DNA of 64,000 nt from Candidatus Howiella intestinavium. Its GTDB lineage: Bacteria > Bacillota > Clostridia > Oscillospirales > Acutalibacteraceae. The notes under the pieces were generated by a model. The model was not told the origin of the DNA, ran no database searches, and saw only the letters and a program-made list of their open reading frames with translations. The DNA is taken from contig CAJFVX010000024.1 in assembly GCA_904420585.1 (NCBI GenBank), forward strand, positions 78,387-142,386, read 5' to 3'. Shown here piece after piece: positions 9,069-17,500 of this stretch (the first letter of the stretch is position 1; each line of letters begins with the position of its first letter). Both the position numbers and the translations under genes were made by a program.

Positions 9069-9111
9069 ACGCCGTCCCGGCCGATTTCGCGGCCGGGACG
9101 GCGTATTTTTC
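9069..9111 (+). terminator. Rho-independent terminator of the polysaccharide operon
   Basis: A perfect 14-bp GC-rich stem (9070-9083 with 9090-9103), a six-base loop (ATTTCG), one extra A:T pair and an ATTTTT tail. It lies directly after the flippase stop and separates the plus-strand operon from the convergent ATPase gene. Confidence 0.93.
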
Positions 9112-9160
9112 GTATAAGGCGGGAATGGGTACAGATAACTGACACGCCCGCGCTGTCTGC

Positions 9161-12100
9161 TTATTCTTTCTCCTCTTGCGAAGAAGACGTTTCCGTATCC
9201 GGCGCGTCATTCTGTGCTGGGTTCCCTTCCGGGACATCGATGGGGGATGTGTTGTCAGGACCGGCAGAGGGAGAAGAGGATGGGCTGGCATCGCTGCCGC
9301 TATCCTTTTCCGAATCTGCGTCTGTATTTGCAGAAGCCTTGTCTGCGGAGGATTCGCCGCCCTCTGAAAGTGGCGCAGTCTTCTCTCCGGCTTCCGGAGC
9401 CTTCTTATCCGCTTCCTGGGATGCCGGTTCCTCGGCGGTTTCCTCCGAACCGTGCCGCCGGGGGGCGGGTAGTACATCGGTATAGCTGTCGCCCTCTTCG
9501 GGAACCGGAGGCATATCCTGCTTACCGGCGCCATCCTCTGCCGGGATACCCTCTTCTGCAGGGGCGGTGCCCTCTGTACTGGCAGCGCCGTCAGCCGAGG
9601 TCTCCGGGGACGCAGCCGGTTCCTGCCGGACAACCTGGGCTTCCTTTTTCGGCTTCAGATGGATGGTGATAATTTCGCTGTCCAGCCTGTCCACAGGAGG
9701 CGTCCATTCGGCCGCCGGCGCGGGCTTTTTGTGGAATAAGCGCCCAATCCAGATGCCCAGCTTGACCAGCTCGCCCAGCACCAGAGGGACGAGGGCCAGG
9801 CAGATAATCTTCCACCAGTCGGCCGCCCGCAGGACGGTCAGACCGAACACCGACCGCAGGGGGGTCAGCAGGAGAAGCAGGGTAAGTCCCACGGAGAAAA
9901 GGGCCGCCAGCAGCATCCAGGGATTCAGGGCGGTGCGGAAGATGGAATGGCTGGAGCGCACATTGAAGGCATGGACAATCTGGGAAAATGCCAGGGCGGC
10001 AAAGGTCATGGTGCCCGCGTAAGCATGACTGCCGTCGCTAAAGTAGAGACCGAGGCCGTAGGCCACCAGGGCGATGGCGCAGAGGAGGACGCCCTGCCAG
10101 ACGGCGTGTATCCCCAGCCCGCCGGAAAATACGCTTTCGTTCTTGGGCCGGGGCGGCCGCTTCATAATATCCCGCTCGGCCGGTTCCATCCCCAGAGCCA
10201 GGGCGGGGGCCCCGTCGGTAATCAGGTTAATCCAGAGCAGCTGCACCGGCAGGAGAGGGGAGACGCCCCAAACCAGCATGGATACAAAGACGGCCAGAAC
10301 CTCGCCCAGGTTGCAGCTGAGCAGGAAATGGACGGCCTTTTTGATGTTGTCGTAAATGCCGCGTCCTTCCCGGACCGCGGTGACAATGGTGGAGAAATTG
10401 TCGTCGGTTAGAATCATATCCGCCGCGCCCTTGGCCACGTCGGTGCCGGAAGCGCCCATGGCACAGCCGATGTCGGCCGTCTGCAGGGCCGGCGCGTCGT
10501 TGACGCCATCTCCCGTCATGGCCACCACATGGCCCTGATACTGCCAGGCCTTAACAATCCGGATTTTATCCTCCGGCGATACCCGGGCGTAGACCGCAAT
10601 CTTATCCACGTTCCGGTTGAGGGCGGCGTCGTCCATCTGCCGCAGTTCCTCGCCGGTGATGGCCCGGGTACCCGGCTGCAGAATGCCCAGCTGTTTGGCA
10701 ATGGCCGAGGCGGTGGCGATGTGGTCGCCGGTGATCATCACCGTACGGATGCCGGCCGACTGACAGAGCCGGATGGCGTCGGCCGCCTCGGGGCGGGGTG
10801 GATCCATTAAGCCCACCAGACCCACAAAATTCAAATCTCGCTCCAGCTGGTCGCTGGTGGGATTGGCCGGCACGTCCTCCAGGGGTTTGATGGCCACCGC
10901 CAGGACCCGCAGGGCGCCGGCCGCCATCTTTTCAGCGGCTTCGGCGGCGTGTTTGGTGTGCTGCATACAGAGGGGGAGAAGTACCTCCGGCGCGCCCTTG
11001 ACTACGGCGAAGGGGCGGCCGTTTATCATATTGATGGTGGTCATAAGTTTGCGTCCGGCGTCAAAGGGGATTTCGCCCAAACGGGGAAAGATATTGTCCA
11101 GTTCGGTTTTATCCAGCCCCAGGTATTTTATACAGGCCGCCACCAGGCCGGTTTCGGTGGGGTCGCCTATGTGGACAGGCTTTCCCTCCCGCATTTCCAC
11201 CCGGCCGTCGTTGCACATGCCGGCCAGCCGCAAAAGCATCTGCACCTGCTCGGAGAGAGGAGCCTCCCCCAGCTTGACAATGCGGCGGCCGTCATAAACC
11301 TGGGTCAGGGTCATACGGTTTTGGGTGAGGGTGCCGGTTTTGTCGGTGCAGATGACCGAGGCGCTGCCCAAGGTCTCCACAGCCGGCAGATGCCGGATGA
11401 TGGCCCGCTTTTTCACCATCCGCTGTACGCCCAGGGCCAGAGCCACCGTGACGATGGCCGGCAGTCCCTCGGGAATGGCGGCCACGGCCAGGGAGACGGA
11501 TGTAACAAAGAGCTCCACTATCTGTTCAATCCAGCTGCCCCCTTCAATGAGGACCCGGATAAGTCCTACCACAAAGATGATAAAGCAGATGCAGAGGGCC
11601 AGCATCCCCAGGGTTTTGCCCAGCTGGGCCAGCTTGATTTTCAGAGGCGTGACATTCTCGTCGGCGTTGACCAGTACGGCGGCGATTTTCCCCATTTCGG
11701 TGCGCATACCGGTGTCGGTGACCACCGCCTTGCCCCGGCCGCTGGAGACGGCGCAGCCGGCGTACACCATATTGATGCGGTCGCCTACACCGGCTATGTC
11801 GGGAATGCCCTCCTGCAGCAGCTTTTCCACCGGCACGGATTCCCCCGTCAGGGAGGATTCGTCGCAGTGGAGACCTGCTGTCTCAATCAGCCGCGCATCG
11901 GCGGGTATGTAGTCCCCGGCTTCCAAAAGAATAATGTCGCCGGGCACCAGCTCGTCAGCGCCTATGACCTTTACAATGCCGTCCCGCAGCACCTTGGCCG
12001 ACGGGGCGGTCATGTTCCGCAGGGCCTCCAGCGCCTTTTCGGCCCGGCTTTCCTGCAGCACGCCCAGCAGGGCATTGACTATGACAATAGCCACAATGAG

Positions 12101-12361
12101 GATAGGTTCCATCCAGTCGCTGCCGCGGTTGAGGATGGTGACAACCAGGGAAATAGCCGCGGCGATCATCAAAATGATGACCATATAATCCTTCAGCTGT
12201 TGGCTGAAGCGCTTCCAAAAGGATTTTTTCTTCTTTTCCCGCAGCCGGTTGGGCCCGTATTCCTTCAATCGGATTTCCGCTTCTCCGGCGGGCAGGCCCC
12301 GGTCGGCATCCACCCGCAATTCCTTTATCACCTGTGTAAGGGGCGCGCTGTGCCATATCAT
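9161..12361 (-). CDS. P2A-type calcium-transporting ATPase with acidic C-terminal extension
   Basis: 1066 residues. The N-terminal 170 or so residues of the fold and 'CDESSLTGESVPVEK' form the actuator domain. The phosphorylated aspartate is Asp340 in 'ICTDKTGTLTQNRMT', and the hinge is 'MTGDGVNDAPALQTADIG'. 'AAIPEGLPAIVTVALALG' (TM4) and 'NLITDGAPALALGMEPAE' (TM6) carry the cation-site pattern of SERCA/PMR1-like calcium pumps, and about ten helices are present. The catalytic core ends near residue 880. The last 190 or so residues are unusual: Glu/Asp/Ser/Pro-rich, of low complexity, with no hydrophobic segment. Monocistronic, with its own promoter at 12429-12457. Ca2+ specificity is inferred from family. 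Confidence 0.92.
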   Translation of the reverse strand: MIWHSAPLTQVIKELRVDADRGLPAGEAEIRLKEYGPNRLREKKKKSFWKRFSQQLKDYMVIILMIAAAISLVVTILNRGSDWMEPILIVAIVIVNALLGVLQESRAEKALEALRNMTAPSAKVLRDGIVKVIGADELVPGDIILLEAGDYIPADARLIETAGLHCDESSLTGESVPVEKLLQEGIPDIAGVGDRINMVYAGCAVSSGRGKAVVTDTGMRTEMGKIAAVLVNADENVTPLKIKLAQLGKTLGMLALCICFIIFVVGLIRVLIEGGSWIEQIVELFVTSVSLAVAAIPEGLPAIVTVALALGVQRMVKKRAIIRHLPAVETLGSASVICTDKTGTLTQNRMTLTQVYDGRRIVKLGEAPLSEQVQMLLRLAGMCNDGRVEMREGKPVHIGDPTETGLVAACIKYLGLDKTELDNIFPRLGEIPFDAGRKLMTTINMINGRPFAVVKGAPEVLLPLCMQHTKHAAEAAEKMAAGALRVLAVAIKPLEDVPANPTSDQLERDLNFVGLVGLMDPPRPEAADAIRLCQSAGIRTVMITGDHIATASAIAKQLGILQPGTRAITGEELRQMDDAALNRNVDKIAVYARVSPEDKIRIVKAWQYQGHVVAMTGDGVNDAPALQTADIGCAMGASGTDVAKGAADMILTDDNFSTIVTAVREGRGIYDNIKKAVHFLLSCNLGEVLAVFVSMLVWGVSPLLPVQLLWINLITDGAPALALGMEPAERDIMKRPPRPKNESVFSGGLGIHAVWQGVLLCAIALVAYGLGLYFSDGSHAYAGTMTFAALAFSQIVHAFNVRSSHSIFRTALNPWMLLAALFSVGLTLLLLLTPLRSVFGLTVLRAADWWKIICLALVPLVLGELVKLGIWIGRLFHKKPAPAAEWTPPVDRLDSEIITIHLKPKKEAQVVRQEPAASPETSADGAASTEGTAPAEEGIPAEDGAGKQDMPPVPEEGDSYTDVLPAPRRHGSEETAEEPASQEADKKAPEAGEKTAPLSEGGESSADKASANTDADSEKDSGSDASPSSSPSAGPDNTSPIDVPEGNPAQNDAPDTETSSSQEEKE

Positions 12362-12428
12362 CCCCGTTCAACTCCTCTTATTTCCTTTTCCTCCCGGTGC
12401 ACCGGGTACCTTCCAGCTTTTATCCCTT

Positions 12429-12457
12429 ATTTTACCTTATAATTACCAGAAAATCAA
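12429..12457 (-). promoter_or_regulatory. Predicted sigma-A promoter of the calcium ATPase gene
   Basis: Read on the minus strand: -35 TTGATT (12452-12457), a 17-bp spacer and -10 TAAAAT (12429-12434), about 70 bases upstream of the ATPase start. Confidence 0.55.
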
Positions 12458-12507
12458 TCTGGATTAAGGAGTGATTTGGCAGGTTTTTTCACACAGCTAT
12501 TTTGCCG

Positions 12508-12536
12508 TTCCTTTTGGATAGCGGATGTGGTATAAT
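12508..12536 (+). promoter_or_regulatory. Extended -10 promoter of the PHP gene
   Basis: A perfect TATAAT at 12531-12536 is preceded by TGG (12528-12530), an extended -10. The -35 (TTCCTT at 12508) is poor, so the extended -10 probably carries recognition. It lies 58 bases upstream of the PHP start. Confidence 0.6.
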
Positions 12537-12594
12537 ATCCTGCATGGAACCCCCGCAGTACCACCAGTTCCGAACGGGGGAGAAAGGAAATAAT

Positions 12595-13272
12595 ATGTCA
12601 TACCTGTTTGAAATGCATTATCATACGCCCCAGACCAGCTATTGCGGCCACATCCCGCCGGCTGAAGCCCTGCCGAAATATAAGGAGGCCGGCTATGCCG
12701 GGGTAGTGGTCACCGACCATTTTTATAAGGAATGGTTCGACGACCGGGGCGAAATACCCTGGGAAGAAAAGATCGACCGTTGGCTGGCGGGCTACCGGGC
12801 GGCCGAAGAAGCGGCCCGGACGTTGGAGGATTTCACGGTTATTCTGGGGATGGAACTCCGGTTTACCGATAATATCAACGACCACCTGGTCTATGGGATT
12901 GATGAGGCGCTGCTGAAGGAGAACCCGGAACCCTATTTGATGACGCCGGCGGAATTCCGCCGCTTTGCCGATGCCCACGGTCTCTTTTTTGCCCAGGCCC
13001 ATCCCTTCCGCAGCGTCTGTACCCCCAGGGATCCGGCGGTGCTGCATGGGGTTGAAATCTATAACGGCAACGGCCGGCATAACAGCCATAATCATAAGGC
13101 CCAGGCCTTTGCGGAAGAAAACGGATTGATAGCCCTTTCCGGATCGGATTTCCACGAGTGGGAGGATTTGTGCATGGGCGGCACCTACCTGCGGGAGCGC
13201 CCGGATGACTCCAAGTCCTTGGCCCGGCTGCTGTTCGCCGGCGGGGTGGAGGGTTTTGCCCGGGGCGAGTAG
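12595..13272 (+). CDS. PHP-domain phosphoesterase
   Basis: 225 residues of the polymerase and histidinol phosphatase fold, a metal-dependent phosphoesterase. Metal-binding motifs appear in order: 'HYHTPQTSYCGH' at residues 6-17, 'VVTDHF' near 38, 'GMELRF' near 83, 'AQAHPFRS' near 138, and 'SGSDFHEW' near 183. The ATG at 12595 follows AGAAAGGA; the longer in-frame start at 12502 lies upstream of the -10 and is rejected. The substrate is unknown (histidinol phosphate and nucleotide-type substrates are both known in the family). Monocistronic. Confidence 0.85.
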   Translation: MSYLFEMHYHTPQTSYCGHIPPAEALPKYKEAGYAGVVVTDHFYKEWFDDRGEIPWEEKIDRWLAGYRAAEEAARTLEDFTVILGMELRFTDNINDHLVYGIDEALLKENPEPYLMTPAEFRRFADAHGLFFAQAHPFRSVCTPRDPAVLHGVEIYNGNGRHNSHNHKAQAFAEENGLIALSGSDFHEWEDLCMGGTYLRERPDDSKSLARLLFAGGVEGFARGE

Positions 13273-13306
13273 ATTTTAGCTGGTGAGAGCATCTAACGAT
13301 GCAGAT

Positions 13307-13346
13307 AAAAAAATCCTGCCGAAGGCGTTTCGGCAGGATTTTTTAT
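13307..13346. terminator. Bidirectional terminator between PHP gene and LacI-type gene
   Basis: A 13-bp stem (13311-13323 with 13329-13341) with a five-base loop, flanked by an A-run on the left and a T-run on the right, so it can end transcription from both convergent genes. Confidence 0.9.
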
Positions 13347-13378
13347 CATGATACGGTGCTTACCTTCATACTGCACTT

Positions 13379-14335
13379 TTATTTTGCAATGCGCTTTACG
13401 GAATTCCGCTTAATCAGAAAAGGGGAGAAGACCGCGTCGGAAGGGGATTCCCCGCCTTCCAGCAGCTGCAAAAGATACTGCACCAGGGTTTCGGCCAGTT
13501 CGTTTAGAGGCTGGGCCACAGTGGAAATATCCAGCAGCTGGGTCCATTCCAGGTCGTCGAAAACCAGGAAGGAAATATCTTCCGGAATCCGAAGCCCCAG
13601 CCGTTTTATTACCCGGTAGGCACAGGCGGCGAACCAGTCTCCAACGGCAAACACGGCGCTTATTTGATGGGCGGCAATCTTTTCGGCTATACGCTCTTCC
13701 GCCTCTTCGGCAGACCCGGCGAAAAGCAGGGTATCCGGCCGGGCGTCGGGATATTCCCCACAGGCCTTTTGAAATCCTCCCACCCGATTGGCGCCGCCGC
13801 AAAGCAGGATGCGGCGGTGGCCCATTTCCAACAGGTGCCGGGTGCCGATATAAGCCCCCTGATCGTCAGCCGAGTTCAGGGAGGGCAGACGTGCATATCG
13901 CCTGCTGAACAGCTGGATAAAATGCAGGTCGGGGTTGCGGATATATTCCGGTTCAGGGCCGGCCGCCGGCGTGAAAATAATGGCCTCGGCCCGGGAGCCT
14001 ATCATGGTGCGGACGGCCCGCTGCTGCTTTTCGTAGTCGTAATCGTCAAAGGCCAGCAGCAGACGGTAGCCATGGTCTTCCAGCAGGCGGCCCAGCTTGT
14101 GGGCCACCGTGATAAAGAAGGGGTTGGACATGTCGGGGCTGATAAGGCCGATGGTGTTGGAACGCTGCCGCTTTAGGCTGGCGGCCAGGTAGTTGGGCGT
14201 ATATTGCAGCTGGGCGGCGGCGGCCATCACCCTGTCGTAGGTTTCCTTGCGCAGCCGCACATCCCCCCGGAAAGCCCTGGAAACCGTGGTATGGGATACC
14301 CCGGCCAGCTTTGCCACATCCTTACTGGTTGCCAT
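13379..14335 (-). CDS. LacI-family transcriptional repressor (probable fructan locus regulator)
   Basis: 318 residues. The N-terminal HTH is 'MATSKDVAKLAGVSHTTVSRAFRG', with the hinge region around residues 45-60. The effector domain starts at 'NTIGLISPDMSNPFFI' and includes 'EAIIFTPAA', 'LLCGG', 'VFAVGDWFAACAYRVIKRLGLRIPEDISFLVFDD' and 'LDISTVAQPLNELAETLVQYLL', the periplasmic-binding-protein-like fold. The ATG at 14335 has GGGAGGCGG upstream; a longer reading to 14365 has no such site. It is divergent from the two GH32 genes, whose promoter carries tandem AACGTT operators, so it most likely represses them until a fructose-derived ligand binds. The ligand is inferred, not seen. Confidence 0.92.
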   Translation of the reverse strand: MATSKDVAKLAGVSHTTVSRAFRGDVRLRKETYDRVMAAAAQLQYTPNYLAASLKRQRSNTIGLISPDMSNPFFITVAHKLGRLLEDHGYRLLLAFDDYDYEKQQRAVRTMIGSRAEAIIFTPAAGPEPEYIRNPDLHFIQLFSRRYARLPSLNSADDQGAYIGTRHLLEMGHRRILLCGGANRVGGFQKACGEYPDARPDTLLFAGSAEEAEERIAEKIAAHQISAVFAVGDWFAACAYRVIKRLGLRIPEDISFLVFDDLEWTQLLDISTVAQPLNELAETLVQYLLQLLEGGESPSDAVFSPFLIKRNSVKRIAK

Positions 14336-14363
14336 AATTTCCGCCTCCCTTGATAATACGTCC

Positions 14364-14369
14364 ATTATA
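14364..14369 (-). promoter_or_regulatory. -10 box of the LacI-type regulator gene
   Basis: Consensus TATAAT on the minus strand, 28 bases upstream of the repressor start codon. The -35 at the expected distance (TATCTT, 14387-14392) is poor. Confidence 0.45.
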
Positions 14370-14481
14370 CCGCCTGCCGCTTTAAAAAGATAGGTATATT
14401 TTTGCGCGGGTATCCTGTGGAATACCCTTTATTGTGCGATTGCGTTAAGATTTGCACCGAATCATTGTACAATATTATGAA

Positions 14482-14510
14482 TTGATAAAGGCAAAAATAT
14501 ATGCTATTTT
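14482..14510 (+). promoter_or_regulatory. Promoter of the GH32 operon
   Basis: -35 TTGATA (14482-14487), a 17-bp spacer and -10 TATTTT (14505-14510), the latter preceded by TGC as an extended -10. Transcription should start around 14517, the first base of the operator repeat. Confidence 0.75.
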
Positions 14511-14515
14511 AAAAA

Positions 14516-14542
14516 TGACAACGTTAACAGACAACGTTAACA
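14516..14542 (+). promoter_or_regulatory. Tandem LacI-type operators at the GH32 transcription start
   Basis: Two perfect, abutting copies of GACAACGTTAACA (14517-14529 and 14530-14542). Each contains the central AACGTT of LacI-family operators, and TGACAACGTTAACA is an imperfect palindrome. Bound repressor would cover the +1 region. The adjacent divergent LacI-type gene is the obvious binder; this is inference. Confidence 0.75.
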
Positions 14543-14579
14543 TTTAGCCGTAAACAAAAGAGAAGAAAGGGGAATACAT

Positions 14580-17500
14580 ATGCAGCGTCCGTGGAGCAGA
14601 CCTTTTGCAAGACACAGCCAAGGGAAAAAGAGACGAATGACAAAGGGCGGAAATACACGAGGGGGCGTAAAGCGCTGTGTCTCCCTGGCCTTTGCGCTTT
14701 GCGTGGCTTTGACCGGTGTTCTTCCTCTGGGGATTACGGCCGTAAGCGCCGCAGAGGCCGGCCTTGGCTACCTGAACGGCGATGGTGTGATCAATGGAAC
14801 TGACGGCTATGAGATGGAAAAGCGAAGCGGCAACAATCTGGCGGTTTCCGAAGTCGAGTCCGCCTATTTTGCCTATTCGGCCGATATCAGCTATATCGAC
14901 GGCAATACGGTTTCCCTCATGTTCGGCGCCGAAAGCACCGACGCTGGCAGCATCGGCAACGGAACGGACAATAAATTTTTTGGCGCAGAGCTGTCCCGGG
15001 ATGTGACCGCCGGCGCCGATAAGGCTGTCCTGCGGCTGAAAATGTTCCAGGACGGCAGCGGTTCCATCGGCGAGGTCATCCACCAGCAGACAGTGGCCAC
15101 CGATGTGGATACCACACAGCCCGTCAGCTTTCAGGCGGTGGTAACCGCCAAAAAAGAGCTGGAGTTTTATGTAAACGGCAGTAAGGCCGATGTGACCATC
15201 GACCCCGACGACCTGGCCAGATTCCAGGGCGCCTATGCCGGCGGCTATCTGGGCCTTGTCACCTTTGATACCGAGGCCCGGTTTTCCAATGTAACCTTAG
15301 TCAACAACGGCGCCGCGGTCACCGACGGCTTCCGCACCAACCTGCCGGGGCTGACCTTTATAAACGGCACCTGGAACCGGACGGAGGCCGGCCTGTATTC
15401 CAACGGCAACGATGTCTTTGCCATGAGCGACGCCAGGGTGAAAAATTTCATTCTGGAAGCCACCGTTACCATCGAGGGCAAGGCAGCGGCTGGGCTTGTT
15501 TTCCGCGCGGCCAGCAAGGAAACACCCAAAGATTCCGGTACCTACATCGCCAACATCCATATTGACAGAAACTGCGGCCGCATGTTCACCTTCGGTACCG
15601 GCGCCGGGGACATTGGCGCAGCCTACTTCCTGCCTGATACTGCCAAGGGTACCTACCAAATGAAGGTTGTGGCCGTGGGCAATAAGATAAATTATTATGT
15701 AGACGACGTGCTGGCCAGTTCCGTAACCCACGACCAGTTTGCGGAAGGCTATTTGGGCCTTATGACCTACGGTGGTTCGGTCACCTACCAGGACGTCATG
15801 TACACCGACCTGGGCGATGCGGCCACGGCGCCCGTCCTCTCGGGCTTGGAGGTCACAGGCGGCAGCATGGCGCTGACGCCGGCCTTTGACCCGGATGTAA
15901 GCAGCTACACCTATTTTGCCGGCATGGCCGACAGCATTGCCGTGAAGCCCTCTGCGGCGGCCGGCACCACCCTGACCATCAGCGCATCCGGCCCCGAGGG
16001 CACTATCCTGGAGGCGACGGCTGTGGATTCGGGAGAGGAAAAGGAAATCCCCCTGCAGATAGGCAGCAACACAGTCTGCATCTTTGCGGAAAAGGACGGT
16101 GTTTCCATGGGTATCACCCTTGCGGTGACCAAGAAATCCAGCGCCGACTATATGGCGGCCGAACCCTACCGGCCCCAGTTCCATTTCTCTCCCGAAATCA
16201 ACTTCATGAACGACCCCAACGGCCTTATCTACGATCCAAGCAACGGCACCTGGCATATGTACTTCCAGTACAGTCCCCAGCTTCCCGGCATGGGCAGCCA
16301 GACCTGGGGCCATGCCCAGTCCACCGATTTGGTAACCTGGCAGGAGATGCCGGTGGCCATCCCCATGGATTCCCTGGGGGCCATCTTCTCCGGCTCGGCC
16401 GTAGTGGACGAGGACAACACCTCCGGCTTCTTTACCGACAATGAACCCGGCGAATCCAAGCTGGTGGCCATCTACACCAACGCGGGGGACAGGGGGCAGG
16501 TGCAGTCCATCGCCTACTCCAAGGACCACGGCGTGACCTGGGTAAAATACGAGGGCAATCCCGTCCTGGACGAGGGGGACAGACAATACGGCGGCGACTT
16601 CCGCGACCCCAAGGTCTGGTGGCAGGAGGATCCCGAGGAGGAAGCGGGCGGCATCTGGCTTATGGTAGTGGCCGGCGGCCGGGGACAGCTTTTCTCCTCC
16701 CACGATTTGAAGGAGTGGAAGTTTGAGCAGGCCCTGACCTTTGCCGACGGCAGCGACCTGTATTCCGAATGCCCGGCCCTTTTCCCGGTGACCCTGGAGG
16801 ACACGGGCGAGACTAAGTGGCTGTACGTGGCGTCCAGCGACTGGTACTGCGTAGGCGACATGGTGAAGGAAAGCGGCGGCTGGCGCTTCAAGGCCGAGAC
16901 CGGTGTCATTGACAGCGCCAACGGCGGCGCCTCCAAGATGTACGCCGGCCAGTTTTACTATAACGACGGCGCCGGTGAGGATCGGAAGCTCATGGTGCAC
17001 TGGCTGCAGGATTACTCGGCGCCCGGCACCCTGACCGACAAGCGCTGGAACGGCGTCCAGTCCCTGCCCCGGGTCACCGGCCTGAAGCGGATCGACGGCA
17101 CCTATCATATGACCGCCTATCCGGCGGAGGAAATCGATGCCTACCGCAGCGATGTCATCTTCTCCACCAAGGATCAGACGGTAGACGAGAGCACCCCCAA
17201 CATCCTGGCGGGGGCGGCCGGCCAGTATTATGATATAGAAGCTGTCTTTACCCCCGGCACGGCCACCGAATTCGGCTTTAAACTCCGCACCGGCAACGGC
17301 CAGGAAACCATTGTGAAATACAATACCGAGACCCAGCAGCTTGTTTTGGATAAGTCCAAATCCGGTCCCTGCAACACCGATTCCTTCAGCTGGACCCTCC
17401 ATCCCATGGAGGACGGCAAAATCCAGATGCGGATTCTGATGGACAACTCGGTCGTCGAGGTCTTCGGCAACTACGGCGATGCCGATATGGCCGATTTGTG

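Noticed and set aside
10949..12442. 497-residue plus-strand frame opposite the calcium ATPase
   Set aside because: His/Gly/Gln-rich antisense shadow of a clear P-type ATPase; no domain and no ribosome binding site.
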